64,000 bases of DNA, from the NCBI RefSeq assembly GCF_000219625.1, contig NC_018207.1:620001-684000 (forward strand), written 5' to 3'. Positions 1 through 9,433 of this stretch are shown piece after piece. Position numbers and translations under genes: made by a program. The notes under the pieces were generated by a model. The model saw only the letters and a list, made by a program, of their open reading frames with translations, was not told where the DNA came from and ran no database searches. The stretch comes from Zymoseptoria tritici IPO323 (taxonomy: Eukaryota; Ascomycota; Dothideomycetes; Mycosphaerellales; Mycosphaerellaceae). How positions within the stretch are numbered: position 1 is the first letter of the stretch; the number at the start of each line of letters is the position of its first letter.

Positions 1-1181
1 ATGTAGAAGAACTACTATGTGCGAGGACAGCACTAAAGAACAGAGGAGGGGGAAGGGAGGTCCTAGTTAAATAGACCGGCTACTACGATCTAACGTAGGA
101 GCCCTTAGACAACCTAGCGGACACTGTCGCTATAGATAACTTCGAGCAAAAATTTAGAAATGCTAAAGTTAATAATAGGCTAAAAGAGAAGTATATTAAG
201 AAGAGGGAAAAGAGAGCGGTTACCGAGAAGAAGTAACCGGACGTATAAGGAGAACGAGAGGTTATGTAAGAATTTTTATTTTATAAATTGCTTTTTAGAG
301 TAGTAATCGTACTACTATGTTCTACGCTAGGAACCGACTAAGAACGAGCGGAAGTAGCTATCTACAAGGAGCGACGCCTACCTAACACGAGAGTAGCAGG
401 AATGCTACTAGGACTAAGGAGCAGTTAGCGGGTTGTACCGAACGGAGACTAGCAAAGTACTTACATTTGTCCTTGCTGCGTAACGACCTCCTCTATAGAA
501 CGAGTAATCTCCGAGGCTACCGGACTATTATAAGTAGTTAGCGGGGCTTTTTAATCGGAGACAAGAAGAGAACCTACGTAGAGAGCAAACCTGCTACCTG
601 TAGTAGCTTTAAGGCCTTCTAAGCCTTAAGAGCAGCACCTAAACTATTATAAGCCTTATTACTATAGTCTAATTAGCCGACGGTTTTCGAGCGGAGGCCG
701 GCGATACTTACGCTGCCTACTAAGTTCCTGCGTAGGTCTAAAGGGCGTAGGCGACATAGGCGAATTAAGGACTAGGCGGTCAGCGGCGACTTTCGAGCGG
801 AGCCAGGTTATAACTTATAGTTTGGCGCAATTCTTACGCTTAGAGTAACAGCTCCTACACGCGCGGGAACGGCCTGTCTAGGTTTGTTAGCGGGGTCCGG
901 CGGAAAACAGGCGGGATACATTTTATACTGCCGGTAGGACGTAGTCGATTCTGCTTTTAGCGCATAGCTCGCAATAGATAACGGCACGCGGCTAGTTTTA
1001 AGCGGGAGCCGCTAGAGGAGGAGCGGGGGCGGGCACCGGCGGGTTGTTAACAGGCGCCGGCGGGTTGTTAGCGGCTGGCGGGAAGGTAAGGGCGGGACCT
1101 AGGTTGTTGTTCGGAGGATTGTTATTATTACCGAAAATAGATATTATCTGCGACTCTATTAGAAAAGCACCGGGGTCCTAG

Positions 1182-1255
1182 ATAAAAGCGAAGGACTCGA
1201 ACCCTTAACCTTTAAGTTAAAAACTTACCTTAACGATTTAGTAATAATAGCAGTA
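1182..1255 (-). other. Decayed tRNA-Lys(TTT)-like sequence
   Basis: On the minus strand a perfect B box (GGTTCGAGTCC, complement of 1193-1203) is preceded by exactly the 17 nt expected between anticodon and T loop. This places TTT at the anticodon, in a 7-nt loop on a stem with 4 of 5 pairs. Four of five T-stem positions pair or wobble. A D-arm-like stretch lies upstream, but no acceptor stem can be formed. It is probably a RIP-damaged tRNA, tRNA-derived SINE or tRNA-like part of a retroelement, and is not expected to be functional. Confidence 0.35.
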
Positions 1256-1743
1256 GAAAAGAGGGGGGGGCAGGGTATTTATATATAGCCCTAGGCTCTA
1301 AGGGCGTGTTTTCCGCGTATTGTCACTTTCTCGACAATACTAGAAAAGTAAAGAGATAGAGTAAAGTGCAGCGGGCTTATTATGTTAGGATCCGACAGTT
1401 TTCGCCTAGACATGCGATAATACTAAGAAAAGAGCGGACAATAGGAGTAAATTTTAGCTAATTAGACGATTGTAGTAGGTCTAAAGGAGGAGGGTAAATA
1501 GTCCGCTGCTTTTATGTTAGTTGCTAACGACTTTTCCGCGCACTAAGAGGAGGGGGGTATTATAAGGGACTAGCGCCCTTTCTATAACACGTAGCGCAAC
1601 CCCGTGCTTTGTCTTAGCAGCCCACATCCTTTTCTGCGCTTACCGCGAGGTTCTAGGCTGCTTCCTTATCGAACTTGCTGTATCCAACACAGACTCTAAA
1701 CTCTCGTATATACATTGTTCACCCGTAACACATCTTTATGCTA

Positions 1744-2130
1744 GGAGGATCCGCGATTAGCTAGTTATTAAAGAAGCAGACAACCGTCGCGCTATCTACA
1801 GCTAAGGCCGAATATACCGCTCTTTACTACGCTAGTAAAGAAGCGGCGTAGCTAAAGGACATGCTTACCTACTTCGGGTTAAACTATAGAGATCGAGCTG
1901 TCTTAATTAATGTCGACAATTAGAGTGCTATCGCTATCGCAAAGAACCCGGAGCACCACAACCGTACAAAGCACATTCGCGTATAGTACTACTTTATTCG
2001 ACAGCTTATCGAAGAATAGCGCGTTAAGGTGTAGCACATCCCCGGGATTTATTAAGTCGCCGACATTCTTACGAAGGCTCTCGCACTAGGCAAATTTAAC
2101 CGACAATTATCCGTACTCGGCATAATAACG
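1744..2130 (+). pseudogene. Ty1/copia retrotransposon RNase H relic
   Basis: The plus-strand frame starting at 1744 reads the C-terminal RNase H of a copia Pol. A GGSAIS segment is followed by a KKQTTVALSTA-type block and an AEYTAL block, then a KHIRV segment, an HIPG segment and ADILTKAL near the end. Repeated in-frame TAG/TAA codons sit where copia proteins normally have Gln or Trp, as RIP of CAG, CAA and TGG predicts. No TGA is seen. The element is dead; reverse transcriptase and integrase upstream could not be recognised, so it is truncated or too decayed. Confidence 0.8.
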
Positions 2131-2339
2131 ACAGAGATTAATTAAGGTAACAATCCTTGCACGACACGTTAGAACTGACAGAATAGTAGGTCTATTAAGC
2201 GAGAACGACCTTAAAAGCACTACTATACGATAGACTCCTTAGTCCGGTTTATTAAATACGGGCCGTCTACTTTTATAACCTTGTAATTGTCTTAAAAAGC
2301 ACAAATACCGTATAACCTAGTGACCGTCTTAAAAGCACC

Positions 2340-2363
2340 TATATATATATACACACACACACA
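2340..2363. repeat. (TA)n(CA)n microsatellite
   Basis: Alternating AT followed by AC dinucleotides inside the RIP block. The CA half is unusual here, because CpA is almost absent in the surroundings. It may have expanded after RIP. Confidence 0.8.
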
Positions 2364-2599
2364 TTAAATTACATATTAAACCTTACATCAAACTACGCGC
2401 TAGCAATAGTAACCTAACTAATAGGTCTCGCGAGAGCGCGAGAAGAAGTACGAAGATATAGAGTAAGTGTGCACTAACACTAGGCACAGTTTTACGAACA
2501 GTAACTAAATTCGAACTCCAACGCCGGACTCTAGATTAACGAAGAGGATATAGACGATAACATTTATAACGCGAGCCACCTATAACGCACAATAGAACT

Positions 2600-3115
2600 T
2601 CACGTTAGTAATGTCCGCTTCTTGCGACCCGGACTTCTCGTAGAGAAAGTCCCTATCCTTAGTCTACTAGATCCTTAATTAAAAGTTAACTAAACAACCT
2701 GAATACTTCGTTTTATTTATTCCCTTAGACCGTCCTTTAAAGAAGTGTTTACCTATCCCGAGCAGTATCCTCTTAAAATTGTTTAAGCCTAACAATTTAA
2801 CGAGGGCTTTAATGCAAATCGACTGCGCTAGAGACAGGCTTGCTAGGGTTAGATAAACTTGTTTATCGTTAACATTATTAAGGACAGAATTCCGGACTAC
2901 CTACATTAATATATCGCTTAACATCTACTAGCTAAAGATCTCTTTACTAGAATCGACCGGATGCAATACGACAACGAAGCCTAGATTAATAGGAAGAAGT
3001 TAGCTATCGCTAGCGTAATAATAACTAGACGAATTCAGGAATTAAGAAGAGATGGAAATAAAGCGGCGTTCGCAGTCGGTAGTGGAAACAGTAACCTTAG
3101 TAAATAGTTAGCTGC
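2600..3115 (+). pseudogene. Gag-like retroelement relic
   Basis: A plus-strand frame ending near 3110 gives a long helical, charged stretch interrupted only by TAG/TAA. It resembles the C-terminal part of LTR-retrotransposon Gag (a segment reading DLFTRIDRMQYDNEA, then basic residues). I cannot see a CCHC knuckle and cannot assign it to Gypsy or Copia. It is not in an obvious relation to the copia RNase H relic upstream, so a second nested element is possible. Confidence 0.4.
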
Positions 3116-3205
3116 ACTCTTTTTCCCTTAATAAGGTTTTTAACGAGGTAGCGGGAAATAGCGTTTTAGTAGGAGTTATCGGTTAATTACATAGTTAATT
3201 ACATA

Positions 3206-4471
3206 GGATTTGGCACACTCGTCGAGTAGGAGTGTTGAATATTAAACACGTATTCAGGTCCGACATCGGTACCATATCTGTATTTAGTTAAGACCATGGC
3301 CCACCATGTAGATCAACAATCTATGGCTCATGACTTTCAACAGCTTCACAACAAGTGCCGGAGTCCGGAGCTACTGCAAGCCTCGTATGCAACAAGCTCA
3401 CGACGGAGGTGAGTGTGTTGATTTCGGGTCGAGTTTCTGACTCGAGGATTGAGCGCATTAGAACACTGCCGTGTTATATAAAGTCGCGCAGCTTTCTCAA
3501 ATTTGCATCGATAGAGCGTGCATTGTGCTGGTCTTGCTGACGGAGAGCAAAGGTAATCGTAAAACTGAAAGGAGAAAGAAAGTAACGAAGCGTCAACAAC
3601 TATAGAGTACAAGACGCGGCTACAATAGCTGTTTGTGGTTACGTGAACTCCTTTGCCGACTTCCGACGGACGGCTCGGTGCATCACATGAAAGACTGAAC
3701 TACACCTCATGCTTTCTCGATCTGCTCAACAAGGCCACGAATTTGTCAAATTCCAGGCGGACTCTCGTCCTGATGATCAGCAAAAGTGCGATCTGAGGTC
3801 AGCGAAAACAATTTCACTCTTCTCCACATTGCTCGTTCCCTCTCAGCCGACCTGTGGAACCTGTGGTTATACTCCGCTCCGTAACATCGTAGAGATGACA
3901 CGGCCTCTCCATCCTGGCCGACTTCTAGAGAGGGAACGGGTTACGGGGCACAGACGAAGAGACTCTGAATTGGCAACGAGGAGGATTCGGAATGAAACCG
4001 AGCGGAAGAACGTCGCCGAACAGAGGACCGGCGGCGAGCCGCAAATCGACCCCGACCAAAGGAACGCCAACCATGATCAGAAGGATACAGCGGCGAGGAG
4101 CGAATCCAGTGTTCACCATGGTGGAAAGACAAAAGAAACCGCGCCAACAACGATCAAAACAATAGGCATATTACAATTCTTCGGCCAAAAAAGAGGCTAT
4201 AACCAGGCTCGCCCAGTCGCCCCAAGAGACTTTCAACTCCCCATGTTGCGGGATCGTTGTCCTCCCAAAACACCACCGTCTTCTGTTCACCCTTGCCCGT
4301 TCCATCCCATCTTGTCGACCGCCTCCTTCAGCCCACACCACGCACGCTCAGTTAATCGATTGCGCGCCTTCTTTCCAGTCGTCCATCTTTGTCGGCTGTC
4401 CAAATTCAGTGTCGTTTCGTGTGAGCCGCGAGGGTCAAAGGAGCTTACAGGAGATCGTACCAGCACGGCGA
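3206..4471. other. Gene-free interval
   Basis: Normal CA/TG content returns here. Open frames exist (for example plus 3709-4506) but show no recognisable domain, signal peptide or splice structure and overlap open frames on the other strand. A TGTTGAATA-type string near 3233 resembles a copia LTR start, which would be a truncated LTR; that is weak. I see no other feature. Confidence 0.5.
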
Positions 4472-4783
4472 TCAGGCTCCGCAGGCGTCCGCGCAATTGC
4501 TGTTGATCTCACATTTGTGGACTAAAGACAATGTTAGAAACGACGTCGTATCGACGAGCGAGAGCAAAAATATCGTACCGCACCTATAGGCGCACGCAAA
4601 TGTTAGCGGAAATTCCGAGGAAGTTCTGCGAAAAGACACATACCAGTAGTCGGTTTTGTGAGTCACTTTGTCGACGCATCCCGAGGCGCACTCTTCACAC
4701 TCGTCCATGTCGCATCCTTTCACGATCGCACAGAGGCCGACGACGATGGCGAGAAACTTGAGCGGGCTGGTAGAGAAGCGCAT
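4472..4783 (-). CDS. Candidate small secreted cysteine-rich protein (effector-like)
   Basis: The ATG at 4783 opens a frame whose first 23 residues form a good signal peptide (MRFSTS start, hydrophobic core, ending AIVKG). After it come cysteines spaced C-X4-C-X2-C-X3-C, then a second group of four before the stop. Intron 1 is clear: complement of 4584-4643 (GTATGT donor, CTAAC branch, CTATAG acceptor). A second intron, complement of 4522-4578 (GTACGA donor, CTAAC branch, TTTAG acceptor), is 57 nt and in frame. Removing it gives 64 residues with 8 cysteines after the signal peptide. Retaining it inserts a hydrophobic stretch. Removing both leaves a 5-nt exon, which is suspicious. No family is recognised. 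The gene sits 1.3 kb from a RIP block, a common setting for effector genes. Secretion and effector role are inference. Confidence 0.6.
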   Translation of the reverse strand: MRFSTSPLKFLAIVVGLCAIVKGCDMDECEECASGCVDKVTHKTDYWYVSFRRTSSEFPLTFACAYRCGTIFLLSLVDTTSFLTLSLVHKCEINSNCADACGA

Positions 4784-5016
4784 GATGAATGATTTGTCGG
4801 AAGCAGGTTTTTCGAGGTAGTGTGCTTTGGAATGGTGAATGCAGTGGAGTGTGAATGCAATGAGACGATGAGACTGACAGCAGGTCAGGAAGCAGAAGGG
4901 TATTTGTCTCTTCAGGAACGACCGAAAGACAGTCTGCAGCTCTCCACACATGCTCGAAAGTTCGAAAGGGTGAGAGTAGGCAGGAAAATCGCCTGTCATT
5001 AGGAGGTAATCATAAG

Positions 5017-5100
5017 CTCTGGCAGGATGGCACGGATCTCTGGCACGATGGCATGGATCTCTGGCACGATGGCATGGCTCTCTGGCACGATGGCATGAAT
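5017..5100. repeat. 21-bp minisatellite, four units
   Basis: Four head-to-tail 21-bp units based on ctctggcacgatggcatgga with one to three substitutions each. The period is a multiple of three. On the minus strand it reads as a seven-residue repeat (HAIVPEI type) at the end of a 114-codon open frame, 4999-5343, that has no recognised domain. Confidence 0.85.
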
Positions 5101-5684
5101 TAACGCCACCATGTGCTGGCGAAGATTTTCCCCTCGCCTAGGGCATTCTTTAACAGATTTTGATCTCATACGATGTTGCTTGGATTGAAGGGGTCGACTC
5201 TGTCTGTGGCATTTGGCGGCGAACGCCCTTTCAGTGAATCCTCCTGTCCTGTATGCACGACACAGGTTGTACAGGTCGCGCTGATGTTCTTTCTTTACGA
5301 ACACTTTGCTCTGCTTCCAACATTCATTTCGACAAGGGGCCATGTTGTTGGGCAGTGACTGCGAACCCTCTGCTTGTTCCCAGGGAAAGTGAGTTAGTGC
5401 GTAGTCTATGCCTGTCGAAGACTATTTGCAAGGCCATCCATTGCAAACGCCCTTGGCTGCGATATTGAATTTTTTTTTGATCACGCCCCTGAGGCCCTGG
5501 TTCCACGCACGAGCAACATCGCCTGATGTCCAGGACTCCCGGTATCAGTCTCGACGGTGAATCATCTGCCGCCACTGCTCTTGGTCGCTGTCCTGGAACT
5601 TGCCGATGAGCGCCTGACAACATACGACAATCATGCCCTTGGAACACGAAACACCCTCCGCTGACAGTCCGCTCGCAGACCCGC
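5101..5684. other. Interval without a recognised gene
   Basis: A minus-strand open frame (4999-5343) with a cysteine- and lysine-rich start and the 7-residue repeat at its end lies here, plus another minus frame (5324-5647). Neither resembles a known family and no convincing splice pair joins them. They could be a decayed or orphan gene. No CDS is claimed. Confidence 0.4.
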
Positions 5685-5687
5685 TTA

Positions 5688-6039
5688 GGGCCAGTCCGGT
5701 AGACGAGTGGAGTGAAGATGAGTGAAGTGGACGCTTTGGCCTACGAAAATGCGCTATTGCCTCGCGTGAGTGAACTTTAAATCCTGCTCCGGAGCAGAAG
5801 TAAGATTTCGTAAGATCTTACTCGCTTTTTAAGCCCGCTTTACCTAAAACAGAGCGTTAAGCGAGACGGGAGCTAGATAAAACCTAAGTACTTAGCGCAA
5901 CAGGCCTGTCAAATTTATGAAAAGTTATGCTGCTGTCCGTGCCCGTTACTGCCCGTACGCAGCGCAGAATAGAGACAACCTAGTAGGCCCAAGCGTTCAC
6001 TTCACTTATCTTCACTCCACTCGTCTACCGGACTGGCCC
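5688..6039. mobile_element. PIF/Harbinger-type MITE with 57-bp terminal inverted repeats
   Basis: Positions 5688-5744 and 5983-6039 are inverted copies of each other with three mismatches in 57 bp, both starting GGGCCAGTCC at the outer edge. The 352-bp element is flanked by TTA at 5685-5687 and 6040-6042, a 3-bp target-site duplication typical of PIF/Harbinger (Tourist-like) elements. There is no transposase frame. The interior holds short palindromes, including an 8-bp stem at 5799-5822, and is partly CA/TG-poor, suggesting mild RIP. It is non-autonomous and would need a Harbinger transposase encoded elsewhere. Confidence 0.88.
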
Positions 6040-6042
6040 TTA

Positions 6043-8013
6043 TTAGGCCAGGATACGGGTGTGTTGCACTATGGCGTTGTCGTTGCTGACGTTTATGGCG
6101 GTGTCACCGTAAAGCTGATTCCGCGGACTCGTATAGCGTGGTAGTATATCGGAGCGCCGTCCTTTGAACCTGGCATGATACCATGAACCCAAATGCCTGT
6201 CTGTGAAAAGATTCAACACTTGATGAGGCGGCGAGGCCTGGCGCTTCCATTGCCTTGCTAACACGCTGTAGGTCACCTCACTGCTCTGTACTTCTTCGTC
6301 CAATTCCACTGCTCACCTCTTGCTCTCGTTGTTCTATCGCTGCAACGTCCTCGTTACCAGAAACGCCACTCCTGCTGTTACAACGTGCTCAGCTGACTTC
6401 CTTCGTGACCTGATCGTCTCCATCCTGAGATTGCATGTAATGTTCATCAAACGTTATAAAAATATTGATCATGACATCCCCACACCGGGGCAAGGACCCA
6501 TCCCTTTGCTCCTGTGCGGTGTTTCTTGGCGAGTCTGACAGAACCAAGCGCAGTCGAAAGCGTGTGTCCGATTGGCTCAAGTTATCCGGATTCGTGAGCG
6601 GAACCAATCGGGTGCTACCCTGCGCGTGAACGACTCCCCACCGGTTGAGTTTTTAAAGAAATGTCGATCGGCGTGGACGATAAGCCCGCATTGACCTGCC
6701 GTCTTCCAGGCCTTTATTCTCCAAGGTCTTTCGGAATGTCGATCCCAGCAATGGTGAGAACTCTAGCAATGGCGTAAGAGGTCCATTTGCCTGGCCTCAC
6801 GAGGAAGAATCTTTACCGCAGGAGAAGTTTAGCCGGCAGCACGTGAATATGCTTTGAGGACAGAGGCTTTTGAGGCCGGGTTGGCACTCGGCTGCTTGCA
6901 TTCTTTTGCAGCCCGCACGGCTCGATCTGGGTGTTAGAATGACTTCTTCGCGTGGTCACATTCCTGTCAGGCCAGTTTGAAAGCTTGGGTTCGATCGGCG
7001 AGATCCTTCAAAACATGGGATTCAACGCCCGTTTGATCCCTACCCTAGTAGGTACCTGCTCCAGCGGACGAGTTTTCGAAGGAATGCTCCAGACTCCAGA
7101 GCAGCATTTCGCACCGCCATCAGGCGACCGCAAACAAGGGTCATTGCCTGTCTTTGCATGGACGCTTGACCACCGGGATCGTTTGACAAACGCATTTCCC
7201 GGGGGATGTTCCAGTCCTAGACTTTTCGGCTGATGATGGACTGGGAAATCTGCGCCCCTGAAGTTGGGTGCACCGTCAGGTCCGGAACCCAGAAGTTTGG
7301 TGCATGGTGCGCTTGTGTGATTGTGTACATGATGGACACGTGTGCACAGGGATATAGCGTGAGACCTCGTTTGCAGGCACAAGGGAATTTCCAGGGGCCC
7401 GGAGTGGCCCACTTCCTGGTACCGCGGGACTTCAATGTCACCATCATCGAATGACACGACCGCGCTGCGAACATTGGTGGAAGAATTCCCACGCCATTTC
7501 CGTATGCATGAGACATTTTGTAATCAGGCCATTGAGCTCAGGCCGGATCTGAAGAGTGCCACCGGTAGATGCGTTCAAACTTCACACGCTGTATGTTGTA
7601 CACCATGACGCTAGCCGACATCGAGCGATGATTTCGATGGGCATCAAGATCGCTACTGTCCATGGTCAATGTTAGACATCGAGAAAGCGGGGCCGGCTTT
7701 TGCACGTATGGAACGACCCGAGCGTACGTCGAGTTGTCCGCAACGGCTGAGCGCTGAGACTGATGTGAATTCCGTCCACTTCGAGGTCCGGATCTTGGTC
7801 GATTGATTCGATTCGTATGCATCAATCATTCACTCATTCGACGAATACGCTTTCTTTGCTCGTCTTCCTGACTCGCGCTCGCGGGTTTGAGGGAGGCTGT
7901 GAGCGTGCGGTAAAGCTGACAGGGCTCACGATCGGCATGGTGAGGTCGCCCGTTCTGCTGCTTCCACGGACGCCAGGTGAGAAGATAGTTGGCAGAGGAT
8001 CATCGGTCCTGCT
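6043..8013. other. Gene-free interval
   Basis: About 2 kb of normal-composition DNA. Open frames up to 149 codons (minus 7008-7457) carry no recognised domain, and no splice pattern joins them into a known protein. It holds the 3' flank of the zinc-knuckle gene at its right end. I see nothing else. Confidence 0.5.
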
Positions 8014-8831
8014 TCATGTTATAGACTTGGTCAAGGCGATCCTCTGGCTGTAAGGACTGAGACTTCGCTCCCGCTTCACGTCGGCCGATCCAGCTGCCAC
8101 CTGCCTGATAGGATCTCGTCGAGGCGAACGAGATCTGCGCATCTGACTTCGATCATGGCGAGAAGATCTATGATCTGGAGAACTGCTACGGCTTCGTGGC
8201 CGTGCTGGCGGCATTCCTGACTTTGAGTGGCCGCCGTTCCTTTCAGGGCTCACTGAGTGCGATGGACTTCGACTCTGTCGTCTATCGGGCCGTCGCGAAG
8301 ATGCGACTCGATCTCCGCTTTGATTCTTGCGGGGAGGTGGCGAGCGAGAGGGAGAGCGGTTCGTCGAGATCGTAGCGACCGAGTCAGATGAGCCGGATGA
8401 GAAGGATCGTCTGCGTTTGGATCGAGTTGAAGGAGCTACATCGGTGCTGCGTTTGCGACCTCGGGGATCTGTATCTGTTCGTTTCGAATAGCTGAACGGT
8501 CTTCATTAGTGCTCATCCTGAAGCGCATCGTGAAATTCAGCTTCTCTTACTCGGTGGCAGATTTTGCGGTAGCGATTGAATCTGCAGGTGGCGCGACAGC
8601 GGACAACTTCGGAGCCAATTTGGGATTCAGCAGTTGCTGGCTTCGCGAGGGTCGAGCTGCATATGGTCTTTCTTGTTGAGCAGCAGTACATTCGTAGCTG
8701 AAATGGCCTGCGAACATCAGCATTGGCGTGGATAAATGAGACGGACTGTTCTTTCTACCTTTCTTCAGACACTTCTGACATAATGTGGTCGCTGATGCCT
8801 TTGAAGGTCCTCCAGCTCTGTAGCGATTCAT
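8014..8831 (-). CDS. CCHC zinc-knuckle SR-type protein (ZCCHC10-like)
   Basis: Three exons: 8831-8759, 8707-8551 and 8491-8014, 708 nt, 235 aa. Intron 1 (8708-8758) and intron 2 (8492-8550; GTAAGA donor, CTAAT branch, CAG acceptor) are set by phase. The start MNRYRAGGPSKAS leads into a zinc knuckle C-X2-C-X4-H-X4-C (CQKC, H, YEC) at about residues 19-32, split by intron 1. A conserved RPSRSQQLLNPKL block follows. The C-terminal two thirds is rich in SR/RS dipeptides and ends YSQRIALTKSIT. The knuckle plus RPSR block matches fungal zinc-knuckle proteins and human ZCCHC10. A nuclear RNA-binding or splicing-related role is inferred from the SR tail. It is divergent from the R3H gene over 602 bp. 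Confidence 0.88.
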
Positions 8832-9433
8832 TGCGCCTGAGATATTGATGCTGTGAGATGGGTGCAAAAAGAATGCACCAAGACGTTGATGTTTGCATGC
8901 ATCTGATCGGGGCTAGAGCCAAGGCTACGGATCTCGCAGAAGGAGCGTCCCGTGCCGTTCCGCGTTCAAGATTCAGGTCGTGCTTTACAACTTCAACTCG
9001 CCAATTTGCTACGACACTCGCGCAGTGCACGTCGAAAACCGAATACAAACGCGCAACACACCGGCGCGATCGCATCTCTTTGGTTCTCCTCCCGAGAGAC
9101 ACGAGCTCGGCCGACCCTTTGCGTCTTCCACCGCGGCGCAGATCCAGCAGCCTCAGTGGTCAAAAATTCACCCCCCAAAACAGGCTTCATGTGCGCACCG
9201 CACGATGTCCAAAATCCTAGCCCAGGACTTGACCACTTTCCTTGAGCCGCCCGTTTCCTGAGACACCGAACGATCTACACGCAATCGTCTTCACTTGCTG
9301 GCAGCTTTGGCTTGCCTGCCTCAGGAAATAGCGGCTCTCGGACTCCACCCATTGGGTTCCACACGCTTGCTGTCTCTGAACACCGCACTCGACTGGCATC
9401 GTTGCGTCCGTCTTTCAAACGAATCACGTTGAG
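8832..9433. promoter_or_regulatory. Divergent promoter interval, zinc-knuckle / R3H genes
   Basis: 602 bp between the two divergent start codons. No open frame here looks real. No specific factor site could be assigned. A shared bidirectional promoter is inferred from spacing only. Confidence 0.4.

Larger units (their letters stand above)
1..3205. repeat. RIP-degraded transposon block, left arm
   Basis: CpA and TpG are nearly absent while TpA and CpG are plentiful, and all frames are littered with TAG and TAA. This is the signature of RIP. Copia RNase H and gag-like relics are recognisable inside it and are listed separately. From 1 to about 1740 no protein family could be named; one frame near 110-230 reads as a charged helical segment but matches nothing I know. 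A stretch at about 1590-1735 keeps normal CA/TG content and looks like a later insertion. Normal dinucleotide content returns at about 3205. Confidence 0.85.

Noticed and set aside
3709..4506. 265-codon plus-strand open frame
   Set aside because: No domain or splice logic, antisense open frames throughout, and Arg/Pro-rich chance-like composition.
5017..5100. CRISPR-like repeat array
   Set aside because: Units are directly adjacent with no spacers, and the host is a eukaryote; it is a minisatellite.
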